Origin: Symsagittifera roscoffensis | Taxonomy: Eukaryota > Xenacoelomorpha > Acoela > Convolutidae | DNA: 64,000 nt | Assembly (NCBI RefSeq): GCF_963678635.1 | Contig: NC_087066.1 | Span: forward strand, 27,967,301 to 28,031,300 | Reading direction: 5' to 3' | Shown here: piece after piece, positions 47,525-60,904 of the stretch | Layout of the letters: each line of letters starts with the position of its first letter | How positions within the stretch are numbered: the stretch's first letter is position 1 | Position numbers and translations under genes: made by a program | Notes under the pieces: generated by a model | What the model saw: the letters and a program-made list of their open reading frames with translations, nothing else | Databases searched by the model: none | Told to the model about the DNA's origin: nothing

Positions 47525-49260
47525 CTAGTCATCGGGAAAGAAGCCATGAGGGAAGATATCGTGTATAGCATCTGATGTGGTTATTAGTTTTGCTAAAATT
47601 CGAATGATATTTTTAGTATGAAGCAGTGTCCAAAGCAATTGAAGTGCCTTAATGGTCTTTAGTTCTTCAGTGCCAATGAAAAATTCGTGATGCTTGTGCT
47701 GGATAAAGTTAAAAAGCTTGTGATTATATTTAGTATTGTGAATGAATTCTAAAATTGGTATTTCTACAGGTTGGATATATTCATGCGGGACAATGAGTGG
47801 TCGGGATTCTTCTACATTGAAGGTCTCGGTTAGTGGACACAATATATACATTTGGGTTATGGGGTCATAGTTACGGAGGATATCTTGAAAGTTACTCTTT
47901 TTGATGCAATATGTGAAGTTAAGGAAAAATGATGATATGAATTTAGAGTTAATAAATTGAAATAGATGATGGGGTTGTCGTGATGGTGTATGTAAGTCAA
48001 AGTGATTTGGGATGAGTTTATAGTAGTGTAAGTATGCGTTTGTTTAGTTCTTAACATGTGTCGTGTGAACAGTGCAAGTCTCGTTCTTTTGGAGCGAGGA
48101 AGTGGAAGGTTAGTGAAAAAAATTCAAAATTTTCGTAAAATGATTCATAAGCTTGGATGTCGATTAGTTCTTCTGAAATGATGTGATCGTGTTTTTTATC
48201 TTTTGAGCTTAGTGTAAAAATGTAAGGTGTTCGGATGAAAAATTTTTCGGTTAGTTGCGGGTTAGCAAAATTGTCGTCGTGGAGGAATTGATCTTGATTG
48301 GGTCGTATGATATTATAGTCATAGTGCTCGATGGAATATTCGTTAGCTCGGGGTGCGGTGAATATTTTTAATAGCTTTTTGTATCCTACGTGCGTAAATT
48401 GTCGAGGTGTTAGTGCTGTGGTCAGTCAAAAAAGGTCATTCTTACTTTTTTTTACTTTTGAGGTGTGTTAATGAGTGGTATACAAAGTGGGTTTGAGAAA
48501 TGATAAAGTGATGTCCAATGGAGAGTGGGAATTATTACATGCTCATCGACATAGTGGGGTTATTCAGTGTGAGGGTCGGAGTGACTATATGTAAATTGAG
48601 TGAAGAGGGGTAAGGAAATTTGGAGAAATTCGGGAGTTTTAGTATGATCAGTGTGGTTTACATAATCGCGGGCTATACCGGGTTTGGAGGGAAACGGGTG
48701 ATTAGGAAATTTTCTTTTGAATGTTCTATATGCACGGTTAGTAGTGGATGATGATTGGGTTGATGTTGAGGGTTGAGCTAAAAAAGAAGGTGTAGGAGTT
48801 GGTGGGTTTGATGATGTTATGGTTGACGATAATTAATGAATGGTTAGGGTGTGAGGGTGTTGTACTTGTGGTTGTAGTGTTATTAGGTTGTTTAGTTCAT
48901 TTGAGATTTGCAAGGTATCTGGGGAATTGTTGTTGGAACTTTCATTTGTAAAGGGAGAGTATGTCGTTGTTACTTGGGAAATATAAGAGATAGTAGAGGG
49001 GGAGTCAGTTTGGGCTTGGGAGTAGATGGGTCGAAAGAGGAGTTGAGAAAATGTTGACGGGCTGGGTTCTGAGTTTGCGAATTCGGCAGGGGTTTCTATA
49101 TAAAAATTATTAAATTGGGAGATTACATGAAAAACTGTGATGTCTGAGTTAGCATCAGAACCCATGCACGATGATGTGTTAATATGGGGTGATTCAACGG
49201 TGAACGGATCCAATTTGCATTGGAAATTGAACGGTGAACGGATCCAATAAGTCGGCTCAT
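47525..49260 (-). pseudogene. ORF4 of element 2: unknown protein after env
   Basis: The start is ATG at 49260 (MSRLIGSVHRS, parallel to MSRQLGSLHRS in element 1). A Ser/Pro-rich part includes 48833-49213, then VDEHVIIPTLHW near 48540, where the frame runs through the site of element 1's stop. The C-terminal part is at 47525-48480 (SEELIDIQAYESF near 48150; end at FFPDD). Stops and frameshifts lie near 48425-48470, 48050 and 47855. A short direct repeat of GGTGAACGGATCCAAT near 49198 and 49233 disturbs the N-terminus. Function unknown. Confidence 0.55.
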
Positions 49261-51799
49261 CTTGGGCTAAAAAATGATTGTTCTGAGATTGAAAATTTTT
49301 GGTATGTGGTTGCTCGATTATTTGTTCGTATGTATCGTCACTTTGAGATTGTTGTATTACAAAATGGTGAACTGGACTTTGTATATGATTTCGTCTTGAA
49401 TTTGCAATATTTGTGAGTGCTAAAATTCAAAAATTTCGTGGTACTAAAGATATTGGAAGATAACGATTTAGACTTGGTAATTGTGGTGCTGTGGGTAATG
49501 TGTTTGTGTGGTGTTGTGATTCTTCATATGTGTTTGATGTAGTTGATATTTTTGTACTATATTCTTTTCTTTAAAAACCCTGCAAAAAGTATGCGTGCTA
49601 CGCTCGCTTGTCTACTTACTTGTGTGTGTATTGAGCATGTGTTATAAATTTCTTTCAATGGAGCGAAAAGAAATCAATCATTTTAAACATTGCGTATAAT
49701 ATAGTCAATCGTTCTAAAATGTAATAGGGCCATCCTAGAAAGGCAAAATTACGTTTTTAAGATTTAGAAAACTAAAAATATTAATTGGTGAAATATCCTT
49801 TGGTCGGTATTTTTCGCTATTTAAATAAAAGTAATCTTTAATATCCTTAAAGTATCCGCTGTAATCTTGTGTGTAAATGTCTGAAAACCCTGCTGTTTCT
49901 GCAAGTTTACGTAAATTCTGATCTATTGGTTGTCGTTGTATTGTGTCCATTTTTGTAAGTAGTTCTTGAAATTGTTGTGTACGAATGTGGTGTCGTATGT
50001 CTGATTTAGAGTAGTTGCGATCGATTGTAAATCGATATTTGGGTTGCAGGCAATACGTCTAGAATTTTCATGTGAAAACGTTTTTAATGGTGTGAGGAGG
50101 TAGTATTTGTCTTCGTCGGGGTTTAATTGTACAACAATTAGGCTATTTTTTGATCCACATGGGACTGCTGTATCCCAAAAATAAGTTCTTCTTGAAAGTG
50201 TATCATCAAAATGTACTTTATTTTGTTAGAATATTGGGATTCTTCTATAACATCGTTCATCTTCAAAAAAACAAATAAAGGTGTTATTTTCTTGGTGCAA
50301 GTGTTATACCATAAAATGTTTCCTTCACAATCAATGAAGTTTGATCTATTTCCGGATAATAAATATCCCGTATATGGTGTTTTTAGAACTGCTAGGGCTA
50401 TTTATTGTCGAATCTGCGATTTTTTAAGTTCAAACAATTGGTGTAGTGTTTCTAGTTCTGATAATGACATTTCTAGAAAAATTCTGCTTATTGTGTAATC
50501 CAATTTCATGTCTAAGTGTATGTCATAATGAATTGTGCCAAAATGTGTGTTGTTCATAAGTGATAGTTCTTGTAATCGTGTACTTTCTGTGTCTTGTGGT
50601 TTTAATTTTCCACCAATTTGTCCTGCATTCTTTTGAAATTTTACTGAAACTTAAGAGTTTTTATCAGTATATGCGTGAGATGTATCCATTTGGTGTACGA
50701 TTAAGTTTCCTGTATTCATGTCGAAACCATTTTTGTATTCGAGAAGAATTTCTGAATTTTGTGTTTTGTAAAGTGGTTTGTTGTATTTGCAAGCGAGTTC
50801 TGTTTCTGGGTATATTTGAAAATGTGTTAATTTATTTTGTGGATGTTTCTAAACTAATGATTTGTGATTTTGATCTGATCAGCGTTTACATCTTCAAGCG
50901 GGATTGATTCAACAAAATATTTTTGGTGAAAATTAATCATTCTAGCGTGTATATTTGCTACTTGAAAAATTGTACAGGCTTCCTCGGGAAACCAAACAAT
51001 GGTTGCTTTTGTGCGTGTTGTAGGATCGCAATATCCTTGGTCGTTTTTGGAAGGGAGTCTAATTCCTTGATAAATTTTGTGTCATCTTTTAAGTCGCGTG
51101 TACGTTGTACTTTTTCAAGTTGTTTTTTTTTCCAATCGAAAAACATTATTTCTTGCTATCCTTTTTTTTTGTATCTGCTTTGCAATTTGAGGGATTATTT
51201 ATTCCAATGTGTGATATCCAATTTTTACCATGAAGATTGTATGTTAATCTTCCATGTGCTCCATGGAAAGGAAATTTTGTATCTACTCGTATGTGACCTT
51301 GGTGTTTTTCAAGTTCGGCTTGATGCGCTAAAACAAAAAAAAATAACATGTTTTCTGTTTGTGCCTATATTTGGTGTAAGGTTTAGTCGTTTCATTTCGT
51401 TTTTACAGTCTTCAGGGCTGAGGTGTAATAATCTTTCGATGTTACTTTGGTAGAAAGATTCGTGGTCTAATCTGTTTTTATTTCCGTTTGAAACTTGTGA
51501 TTAATGTACTTTCTTTTCGGAAAAAGTTGCTGTAAATTTGTATCCTGTTAGTGTTGTCGCTCGGGTTTTTGAGTATAAGGTAGCTATTATATTTGTGGTG
51601 TCTATAGCTTGTGGTTTGGATTCACATTGTGTTAATTGATTGATAGCATATTTAAATAATGTTTTCGTTCGTTTTATTCACAATCGTAGTGAGTTACTAA
51701 TAAATCCTGAGGTCCTGTGCGAGGAGAAGTATTTTGATTTGGTTCGGAAAAATTGAGAAAAAGTAGGTGTTGAAATGTGAAAATCTTTAGAATAAACAT
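49260..51799 (-). pseudogene. env: Env glycoprotein-like gene of element 2 (broken)
   Basis: The start is ATG at 51799, again overlapping the end of the upstream ORF. GPQDLLVTHYDCE near 51720, GAHGRLTYNLHGKNW near 51250, and INNPSNCKADTKK near 51190 match element 1. The C-terminal ectodomain at 49735-49950 keeps DIYTQDYSGYFKDIKDY with Tyr where element 1 has a stop. There is no tandem duplication here, so the duplication in element 1 is private to that copy. Many frameshifts; role as for element 1. Confidence 0.6.
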
Positions 51800-52915
51800 G
51801 TGTATGATAATCCTGAGAATGGGTTATAAAAAGTTAAGTATCCGATTGTCTTTTTTGTATATCTATCGTATTTATATACTATTTCTGTTGTTATAAATGG
51901 AGGAGGTAAAAGTTGAACTGTAATATTAGGAGAGGCTAATAGAAATGGGCGTTGAACAATGTTATTTAGTCTTACTGTAATTTCGAATTTTAGTGTGAGA
52001 CTGCTTTGTTTTAATATTTGGTTGTTACGTTCATGTATGTCTTTGTGAATATCGTGTCGATATTGTAATCTGTTTAATGCCCAGTTGTGTAATCCATTAC
52101 TTTCTTGATGTTATCCAAATAATGGTGAGGGTGCTACGAATGTATCCCAATCTAATCGTAAAGGTGTATTCTGAGATGATTGTTCTTGATATCGTGAATC
52201 AAGATTGGTAGGAAATATTAGAAGAAAAGTTGATGGTGATATTTGACTTAAAGAAGGTGTTGAAGGAAGAAAAGTGTTTCGGGTAATGTAGATAATGTTG
52301 TATCGAATGAAATGTCAACTGGGTTGTTTATCAAATTGGGTTCACCGTGAGAGTATTTGTTAGTCACCCAATATGGAGGGCGTTCTGTGGTTGTAGGGTT
52401 AATAAAAGGATTTTCTCTAATTTATACTGATGTGGGGGTTGAACCTAAGTAATCAGATGGAATCATTGATGTGCTTCGTTGTGATGCAGTTGAAGGTGTA
52501 ACTGGTAGTGTGCTACTAGAAAGGTCCATGGAACTTGATGTTGGTGATTGAGGTATATTAAATTGAACTCTGGGAGTTTGAAAATTTCTCTTTCGTCTGG
52601 GATGTATAATTTGTCTATTTACTTCGAGTGTGTTCTGATTTGACTTACGTGTCTTTTCTGTTGTTGTAGATGTGGACATATGTTATATGTTGGTTCGTAT
52701 TGCGGTTCAATTAAAGGTGCGTGGCGGACAACTGGTTCTAATGGTTCGGATAATCGTGCGTGTTTTTCTTCAAAAGTAAATGGATTGTCTTGAAAAGAAA
52801 TGCGTGTAGATGATTGGGGGTTTTGGTTATTTGTGAGTGTGGTTAAACTTTCTTGGGATGTTGTTGGTGGGGAATGGTGTGGGATTTGTTGATTAGCAAT
52901 TTTGAAAAATTTCTA
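51788..52915 (-). pseudogene. Pro/Ser-rich ORF upstream of env, element 2
   Basis: It is similar to 3-1136: KIANQQ near 52900, STRISFQDNPFTFEE near 52790, NRQIIHPRRKRNFQTPRV near 52590, SDYLGSTPTS near 52440. The end overlaps the env start by the same arrangement. Frame breaks lie near 52420 and 52290. No family recognised. Confidence 0.55.
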
Positions 52916-52917
52916 GG

Positions 52918-54225
52918 AGTGGAATCTCTTATGATGAAAGTTTATGTTTACTCCAGTATTCTTCAATAAAAAGAAACAAAAGAATAGTGGCTAATGCAAA
53001 TGTGATGATTGGCTTTTTTTATACATTTGCATATTGTCATTATGAGTGATGTTAAAAACGTGAGAAAACTTATGAATAGTAGGAAAACATCGGTTCTACT
53101 AGAAAGATTTCGAAAAAATCAAATAGTAATTGAATTATCGTACCTGAGGAGGTTATCAAGAACTGTGGAAAGCTATATATTTAAAAAAGGTTGCAAAAAA
53201 TTATTAAAAAAAGTATCAAAATTTCTAAGGTATCAGCTAAAAATTTTATGAAAAATTTGAGGAAGTTAGAAAATTTTATGAAAAAGTTTGAAAAAAGTTG
53301 TTTAAATTTGTTGACTGTTGTAGAAAGAAGCATTTAAGAAATGATTTCGTTTGTCGAATCTTTTTTAATTTTTTGGGGCTAAATTCGAGTGTGGTCGACT
53401 TTTTTGTTGGTTTTTTGACAAGTGGGTTGGATTTTGTCAATCATTGTTGAGGGGTTAATTTGAGGTGTCGGGAAGATCTTCTTGGTTTTGTTTTTGTGTA
53501 TGGAATGATTGGGGGTGTCCAAGAAATATTTGTACTTTAGCCTAAATGATCAAGTGCTTTTTGTTCTTTAGGCTAATTTAATGTTTTTGCTTGGAGGGTT
53601 TTTGAGCTCTAAGTTGGGAAAATATTTTTGATCTTTGAACTACTTGATAGGGGAGGGTTGTAATATTGAGATTGCATTCATTTTAGTTATCACTTTATAG
53701 CGATTTGCTTATTTTTTGACCCGTAGGTCTTCAAGTTTTAGTTACAGTTATGCTTGGAGGTGATTATGTGTCGACTAATAAAGTCGTGTCGCTATAAATA
53801 AGGTGGTGATTCGGAATGATTTCTGTTGGCTGTTTTTTATTTAGATCTGTTCAAGTGTTTTTCAGCATGTTATTTTGAAAAAGAGTAAGTTCAAAATAAT
53901 TTAAAAGGAAGCTAATAAGTCATGAAAATCAAATTTACTTTTGAAATTCAATTTTCTTCAACATTTTAGATTGTGGGTTGAAAGTTTTATAATTTTTTCG
54001 TGGCTGACTTCTAAGTCGTGATGATTCTCTATTTTCAGATTTCTCTTTTCGATCCTGTGGTAGTTTTTTTTTCTGTCATTTTTCTGTTTTTGCGTTCCTC
54101 ATGAGATATATTTTTTTATGGTTTAGGAGATATTTGGTGATCTAATTATTTTTGTTGGTTTGATTTTGAACTTATCTGTTCATCAGTGTGTTGATTTGGT
54201 TCATTTTTTGAATTGTTTTGAACTG
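52918..54225. repeat. Tandem duplicated spacer, unit 1
   Basis: The segment begins near GGAATCTCTTATGATGAAAG (52921) and recurs about 1313 bases on. It lies between integrase and the Pro/Ser-rich ORF. On the minus strand it has a strongly hydrophobic stretch near 53090-53000 (FLLFISFLTFLTSLIMTICK). Confidence 0.85.
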
Positions 54226-54486
54226 AGTTGAGTAGAATCTTTTATGATGAAAATTTATGTTTACTCCAGTATTCTTCAATGAAAAAAAAACAAAAGAATG
54301 ATGGCTAAGGCGAATGTGATGATTGCCTTTCTTATACATTTGCATATTGTCATTATGAGTGCCGTTAAAAATGTGAGAAAACTTATGAATAGTAGAAAAA
54401 CATCGGTTCTACTACATAGATTTCGAAAAAATCAAATAGTTATTGAATTATCGTACCTGAGGAGGTTATCAAGAACTTTGGAAAGG

Positions 54487-54531
<45 letters not shown>

Positions 54532-55650
54532 ATATATATACTTCGAATAGTGAATAGAAAATTTAAAAAAGGGTGCAAAAAATTATTAAAAGAAGTATCG
54601 AAGTTTCTAAGGTATCAGCTAAAAGTATTATGAAAAATTTGAGGAAGTTAGAAAATTTTATGAAAAAGTTTGAAAAAAGTTGTTTAAATTTGTTGACTGT
54701 TGTAGAAAGAAGCATTTAAGAAATGATTTCGTTTGTCGAATCTTTTTTAATTTTTTGGGGCTAAATTCGAGTGTGGTCGACTTTTTTGTTGGTTTTTTGA
54801 CAAGTGGGTTGGATTTTGTCAATTATTGTTGAGGGGTTAATTTGAGGTGTCGGGAAGATCTTCTTGGTTTTGTTTTTGTGTATGGAATGATTGGGGGTGT
54901 CCAAGAAATATTTGTACTTTAGCCTAAAGGATCAAGTGCTTTTTGTTCTTTAGGCTAATTTAATGTTTTTGCTTGGAGGGTTTTTGAGCTCTAAGTTGGG
55001 AAAATATTTTTGACCTTTGAACTACTTGATAGGGTTGTAATATTTTTGATAGGGAAAATATTTTTGATCTTTGAACTACTTGATAGGGTTGTAATATTGA
55101 GATTGCATTCATTTTAGTTATCACTTTATAGCGATTTGCTTATTTTTTGACCTGGAGGTCTTCAAGTTTTAGTTACAGTTATGCTTGGAGGTGATTATGT
55201 GTCGACTAATAAAGTCGTGTCGCTATAATTAAGGTGGTGATTCGGAATGATTTCTGTTGGCTGTTTTTTAATTAGATCTGTTCAAGTGTTCTTCAGCATG
55301 TTATTTGAAAAGTGTAATTTCAAAATATTTTAAAAGGAAGTTAATAAATGATAAAAATCAAATTTACTTTGAAATTCAACTTTCTTCAAAATTTTAGATT
55401 GTGGAATGAAAGTATTATAATTTTTTCGTTGCTGACTTCCAAGTCGTGATGATTCTCTACGTTCAGATTTCTCTTTTTGATCCTTTGGTAGTGCTTTTTT
55501 GTCATTTTTCTGTTTTTGGTTTCCTCCTGAGATATTTTTGTCTATGGTTTAGGAGATGTTTGGTCATCTAATTCTTTTTGTTGGCTTGATTTTGAATTTA
55601 TCTGTTCATCAATGTGTTGATTTGGTTCATTTTTTGAGTTGTATTGAACA
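54226..55650. repeat. Tandem duplicated spacer, unit 2, with TA microsatellite
   Basis: Second copy of 52918-54225. It carries an extra (TA)n run at 54487-54540 and a local duplication of about 55 bases near 55008-55090 (TTTGAACTACTTGATAGGG twice). The minus-strand hydrophobic stretch is kept and extended (IITFALAIILLFFFIEEYW near 54320-54260). Confidence 0.85.
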
Positions 55651-55730
55651 ATTTTTAAACTTGTAAAAGAATATATTTGGAGTGGTTGTAATTTTTTGGA
55701 AATTCCTTTTTGTGTTCTGAAGTTTGCAAT

Positions 55731-57060
55731 TTAAACAAATGTTCCAATTTTAAGATCTGTTGCTGGTGTAAAGCAAGAATTGATTTGATTTTTGATGTTT
55801 TGCCTTTGTAAAAATTCGTTCGTTATTTTTTGATTTACTTTGTTGTGCTTCTTATCTCTATTTAAAATCCATTCGGTGTGTGTACCGGAAGCTAATTTTA
55901 AAACTTGTGGATGATGAAAGTGGTCTTCATCATGGGTATGTAGTGATAAATAGTAACAAATTGTATCTTCATTTGGTTGACAATAACCTTGTGCTTTTTT
56001 ATGGGCGTTTGTTGTAAACATTATTGGTTTTCGTAGTTTTTGGTTAAATACCATTTCATATGGTGACATTCCTAGTGTTGAATTAGGGTTAGGTGTGATT
56101 TATATGATAAGGGGAATAACTTTACATCTGTTGACCACTCAGTGTATCCTGTATCTTTTCCATTAATGATACATCTGAGATATTTTGTAATGAACGGTTC
56201 ATATCTTCGACTAATCCTTTTGTCCAAGGTGCATGAGATGTACGTGGTTTATGTTTAATATTTAATGAGTGGCTTAATGTGATTTTTTCGTTATTAAAAA
56301 ATTCAGTGCCATTGTCTGTGACTAAGATTTCGGGTAATCCGAATTTAGCTATCCAGTGTTCGTAGATAGTTGTATATGGATAGTAAGCATTACAATGGGG
56401 TACTGGTTTGAGTGCTACATAGTGTGTAAATGCATCAACAATGACCATTTTATATGAGTTTCCTTCTGAGGATGACGAAATTCGTCTTTTTGTGTCAAAT
56501 GAGATTCTATGATCAAAATACAGACTTTGTCCTTTAAAATCTTGTTTTTCTGCGATTTGTTTTTGATTTGGGTAGGGTTTGTTTAATTGACATTTTATAC
56601 AATCTTTGCATAATACTTAAATCCAAATTGGTGCAATGGGGAAATAGAAAAACTTTGGATAAAATTAGAGTGCGCCTTTTCTGATCCTGAATGTCCTTTA
56701 GTGTGTAGGGTATGTGAAGTATTGAATGCTATTAACATCATACTTGATGGTAGACAAGGTACTTTAAAATCAGTTGATTGATTTTCTAAAATATCTGTGT
56801 TTTAATTTATTGTAGTTTTTTTGAACTTCTGAAGTATCTAAGGAGTGTTTTGTTTCCTAAGATTGTGGTATCAGCTTTGGTTGGTTTAGTTTTATATTTG
56901 TGCCATGATTTTAGTTATCTGATGACAGGATCGATGTTTTGATATTTCTGTAATAATTCTAGTGTAATGTTTTCTGTTGTTGGTAAAAAAATATTTTCTA
57001 CTTCTTGTTTTTGATAGGGGTATTGTGTTAAGTGAGTCATGTAGATTTAAAACGTGATTT
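55731..57060 (-). pseudogene. Integrase of element 2 (broken)
   Basis: CIKCQLNKPYPNQ near 56605 is the Cys pair of the zinc-binding domain. The catalytic core has all three acidic residues: Asp in VIVDAFTHYV (near 56440), Asp in LVTDNGTEFFN (near 56320) and Glu in GLVEDMNRSLQN (near 56210). A frameshift near 56070-56120 separates the C-terminal part (MSPYEMVFNQKLRKP, then a His-rich stretch, to 55731). The N-terminal part above 56640 is too decayed to delimit. Confidence 0.7.
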
Positions 57061-57516
57061 ATCGTGTATTTTGAATCATTTGGTAACGGTCCTGATAAAT
57101 TTATTGTTTCCGATAGATTTTTTTCTTTTAAAGGGAATGGGTCTTTTTTATGCGGTTGTTGTTTAATTCCTTTTTGTTGAGTATTGTTTGTGATCCAATG
57201 TGAATATGGAATCGGCTTAAAGGTAGATGTGCCTAATAAATCACATTCATAATGGTTGTTTTGACAGTCTAAATAGTGTGGAAAATGTTCTAGATGTTTT
57301 TATTTGTGATTGTTCTATGTCAGTTTTTACTGCATATTTACATTCCAATCGTGGTGAAGTTTCATCTTTAGTGAGATAGAATTTTATATTTTGTGGTATT
57401 GCAACTATTGTTTTTCTTGTTAGTAGTCCAGGTGGTGTATTTCTACTAAGAGTGTCAGGTAGTGCAAGGTTTTCCTGATGACCATACTATGTGTAGGTTT
57501 CGAAATTTCATTAAAA

Positions 57517-57867
57517 TTAGTTGAAATCTGTAAACTCTATGGTTTGGATTGGATTTTTGTGTAAAAAGAAATATGCTAGGTTTGTGATCCGTGAATAAAA
57601 CTGTTGGATGTTTTGATCAAAATACATTTTCTGCAGGAGTGTGTATGATAGCTTAGCTGTGCATTCTCTCATAAGAGCAGAGAGTCGTGGTTCAGCTTGT
57701 GTAAATAGGCGAGATTTTGCTGAAATGAGATTCATTTTATTTGTTCCATTGTGGGATTGTAGTAAGGCTGCACCGATGCCAAAATTTGAAGCATCGCACA
57801 TTGCATAAATTGGTTGATTGGGATCTGGGATTTTGTTTGAGATTTGTTCGGTGAGAAGTTTTTTCAT
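57517..57867 (-). pseudogene. RNase H of element 2
   Basis: MCDASNFGIGAALLQSHNG near 57800 is the catalytic strand with Asp. SAKSRLFTQAEPRLSALMRE near 57700 and the following Tyr-rich part are typical of gypsy RNase H. Upstream the connection domain (58157-57868) is shifted out of frame. Confidence 0.7.
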
Positions 57868-58157
57868 TTCTTCAAATCGTGTTTGATGCTCTGTTGTCCA
57901 TTCAAAAATGTTTTATTGTTTTATTGTCTAAGAATGTTATAGAATGGCCTTAAATATAACTGCAATTTATAGACGTATTTACTTAAAAAATTTAATATTC
58001 CAAGGAATTCATGGATTTTTTTGTTTTTGTTTGTAGGTGGCTGGAGTTTTTGAGTTGCAACTTTTCGTGATTTCAATGGGGTTATAGTGCTTTTCTCTAT
58101 AATGTGTCCGAGAAACTTTACGCGTAATAGGAAAAAATGTGATTTATCTGGGGCTGC

Positions 58158-58862
58158 TTACAGGTTTTCATTCTGCAAAATTTTATGATATTTTTCTAGA
58201 ACTACGAACATTTCATCTTTAGTTTGTGATTGCATAAAGACATCGTTTAAGTATAGGATTGCGTTTTTATTGAGTATAAGTGGTCTAAAAATTTTACTCA
58301 TAAATGCTGAGAAAGCTGCTGGTCCTCCGGATATGACATAGAGTAGTCTATTGAATTCGTATTGTTGATTTCCAATAACGAATTGTGTTAATCGTCTTGA
58401 TTGTTCATCCAGTGCCATTTGATTATATGCAAAATTCATATCTGCGGTTGTGAAGTATTTATCATTTATTTTTGTTAGAATTACTTGAATTGGTTCTATT
58501 GGCCAATTACATTTAGATTCATCAATGAGTGATTTGAGATATCTAGCGTCTAGAACTATTTTTAGTGAATCTCCTTTGGCGAGAATAAAAACAGGGTTAA
58601 TAAAGGTGTTTCCTTTTGACTGTTCTTCTGTATTTACTGGAGATATGAATTCGTATTGTTCTAGAATGTCAAGTAATCTATTAGCTTTGTCATATAAGTG
58701 AATGGGTACTTTGCTTTCTCTTTGTTTTTCGAAATCTACGTCAAGTTTCAAGGGTAGATGTAGTGGTGAATTTATTTTTCCAACGTCGAATTTAGACGTG
58801 GCATAAACTGTTGGATATTTCAAAAGTAAATCGGCTAATTTTTCAAATTCATTCTGATTCAT
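58158..58862 (-). pseudogene. Reverse transcriptase of element 2, active site altered
   Basis: 234 codons: INPVFILAKGDSLKIVLDARYL near 58600 (not quoted beyond this), TTADMNFAYNQMAL near 58440-58400 with motif A Asp, and the box near 58250 reads AILYLNDVFMQ. The usual Tyr-x-Asp-Asp is Tyr-Leu-Asn-Asp, so the first catalytic Asp is lost. The frame ends at TAG after ENL. Confidence 0.8.
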
Positions 58863-59050
58863 TCTGTCTTATTTGAGAGTGTTGAAAATTGTACATTGTC
58901 AAGAATTTTTGTTGTTCTTCTGTAGAATGTGATATTTTGAATGTTGGTTTGAAATTAGGTGTTTTTGTGAAATACTCTGTGTTTCTTTTTTGTTGCTTAT
59001 TGTATTATTTATTGATAATTCTTCGTCAAAAACTGTTGATTGACATATAT

Positions 59051-59850
59051 CTAATGTTGTAAAATATGATTTACTCTATATGCTATTTCTTTTGTCGGAG
59101 AAGTCGTTGCATTGGTTTCACAATATCCTAGCAGTCCTAAAGGTAGGGTTGTTTTATATGGTGAATTATTAAATACTTGTAGAGAAATGATATCGGAGTT
59201 ACAGTTTTTCATGTAGTTTTTTGATGAAATTTTTACTCTAACAAAATTGTGAATTGGTCTAAACTCAAGGTAAAACATATAGAGATGTTGTCTGCTTTGA
59301 TTTTTGTCGTATTGATGAACTTGTTTGATCGGGATTTCATAAATGTATCCTGAGAGTGGTTTAGGATGTTTTCTTTCTTTATCATAGATAAGGTAAAATT
59401 TTGAAAAAAATGGTGGTTGTTTGTTCATTCTTTGTAAGAATGTTAAAAAAAAGCGGTGTTGTTCATCCTTGTATTTTTATCTTTGATATTATTTTTGCTG
59501 TCTAATATATTGATAGTTGGTATGTATTTTGTGATGAAGGGAATTCCAATAAGATTGTGTTTTATATCTCTATTATGGAGTGTTTGTTTAAATGGTTTAT
59601 TTAGGAGTTTGTTTTGTTCCATTGTTTTAATGGAACAAGGAAAAGTTGAAATTTTCCGTAATTTGTTAAAAAACGTAAATTGTAAGTTGAGACTTGTGCT
59701 GTTGCTAGTCTACTGGTTGTTTTCACAGGTGTTAGTTATGGGTGTAAACTATTGATTTCATTCCAAGTTGGAATAATAATGATATTCGATTCTGCTCCAG
59801 AGTCTATCAAAAAAACCTATTTCAAGTTCTGGTGGTTGAAATTCTTTACT
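59051..59850 (-). pseudogene. Protease and pol N-terminal part of element 2
   Basis: FLIDSGAESNIIIIP near 59810-59770 has the Asp-Ser-Gly of an aspartic protease. The following part is in several frames, ending in the 125-codon frame at 59051-59428, which links protease to RT. The plus-strand ORFs here have no support. Confidence 0.65.
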
Positions 59851-60904
59851 TTTTGGACTTTATAAGAGAAACGGTATTGTCCATATTTTTTTTGGTGGTT
59901 TTTTTGGTTTATTTTGGTAAATGTGATTTGTACTGGAACATGGTGCTCGTTCTTTCTCAGGTTCGTGTAAGGCCGTTGTTTCATTTACTATTTGCTCGAT
60001 TGGTATGTTATTACCTCTAGTTCTAGTGTAAAAATTTAAAAGAAGTTCTAACTGATTTTAATAGACATGTGAATGAAAATATTGTTCGTACGTAACAGTT
60101 TCATAGTCATTTTCAACTTCTATCATGCTGACTAAAATGGCGTTTTCTGTATCGTTTTCACTGTCTGTAGATTCGCAATTAATGTGAGTTAATTGTAATT
60201 TAGTAGTGTCCGTGTTGTCAATACCAGGGGGTCCGAATTGGTTTCTTCAGTTGTTTGTACTTGATTTATTTGTCTTTGATTTTTGGTGTATTGCTTCTAT
60301 ATTTGTTTTGAGAATCTGGATAACGTATTATTTCTATGAAGTGATTAGGAGTAGTTTCTTTGTCTGTTGTTATAGTTTGAATTCCTATTTTGTGAGTGGT
60401 CTCTTGATCTATTTTGATAATTGTTATAATTAAATCATTAGTGATTTGAATCGAATGTTATATCGTTGATTTCGATTGTTATATCGTTGGAATAATTTCT
60501 ATGTCTATTGTACGGTGAATTTTTTGATTTATCATTTGAATAGTGTCTATTCCTAGAGTGTGAATAAAAATTGGTGTCAAACGATTTATCTGGTCTGTTT
60601 GAGTTTGATCGTGAATAATTGTTTCGATATTGAGTATTTCGACTATTTGATTGACTATATCTGTTTTGTGAGAAATTATGTGAATTTCTTTGGTCTGGTG
60701 ATCTAACTGTGATAAGTTAGAGTAATCTGTAGTTAGAGTAATAAGGTGATTGTTTTCTTGACTAATTTGAACTGTTTGGAAGTGGTTTTCCAGAACTATT
60801 TTTACTGTGAATGTTTTTATTTGGTAAATTTTGATCTTTTTCTATGTATTAAAAAAATGATTAGTTTAGTTCTCTGAGCTTTTGTGGTTTATTTTGGTTG
60901 TCTT

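Noticed and set aside
50211-51453. Several plus-strand ORFs of 95-176 codons
   Set aside because: They lie opposite the minus-strand env copy of element 2, whose frames match element 1; the plus frames have no such match.
59456-60433. Plus-strand Leu/Phe-rich ORFs
   Set aside because: They are antisense to the protease region of element 2; the hydrophobic look comes from T-rich DNA.
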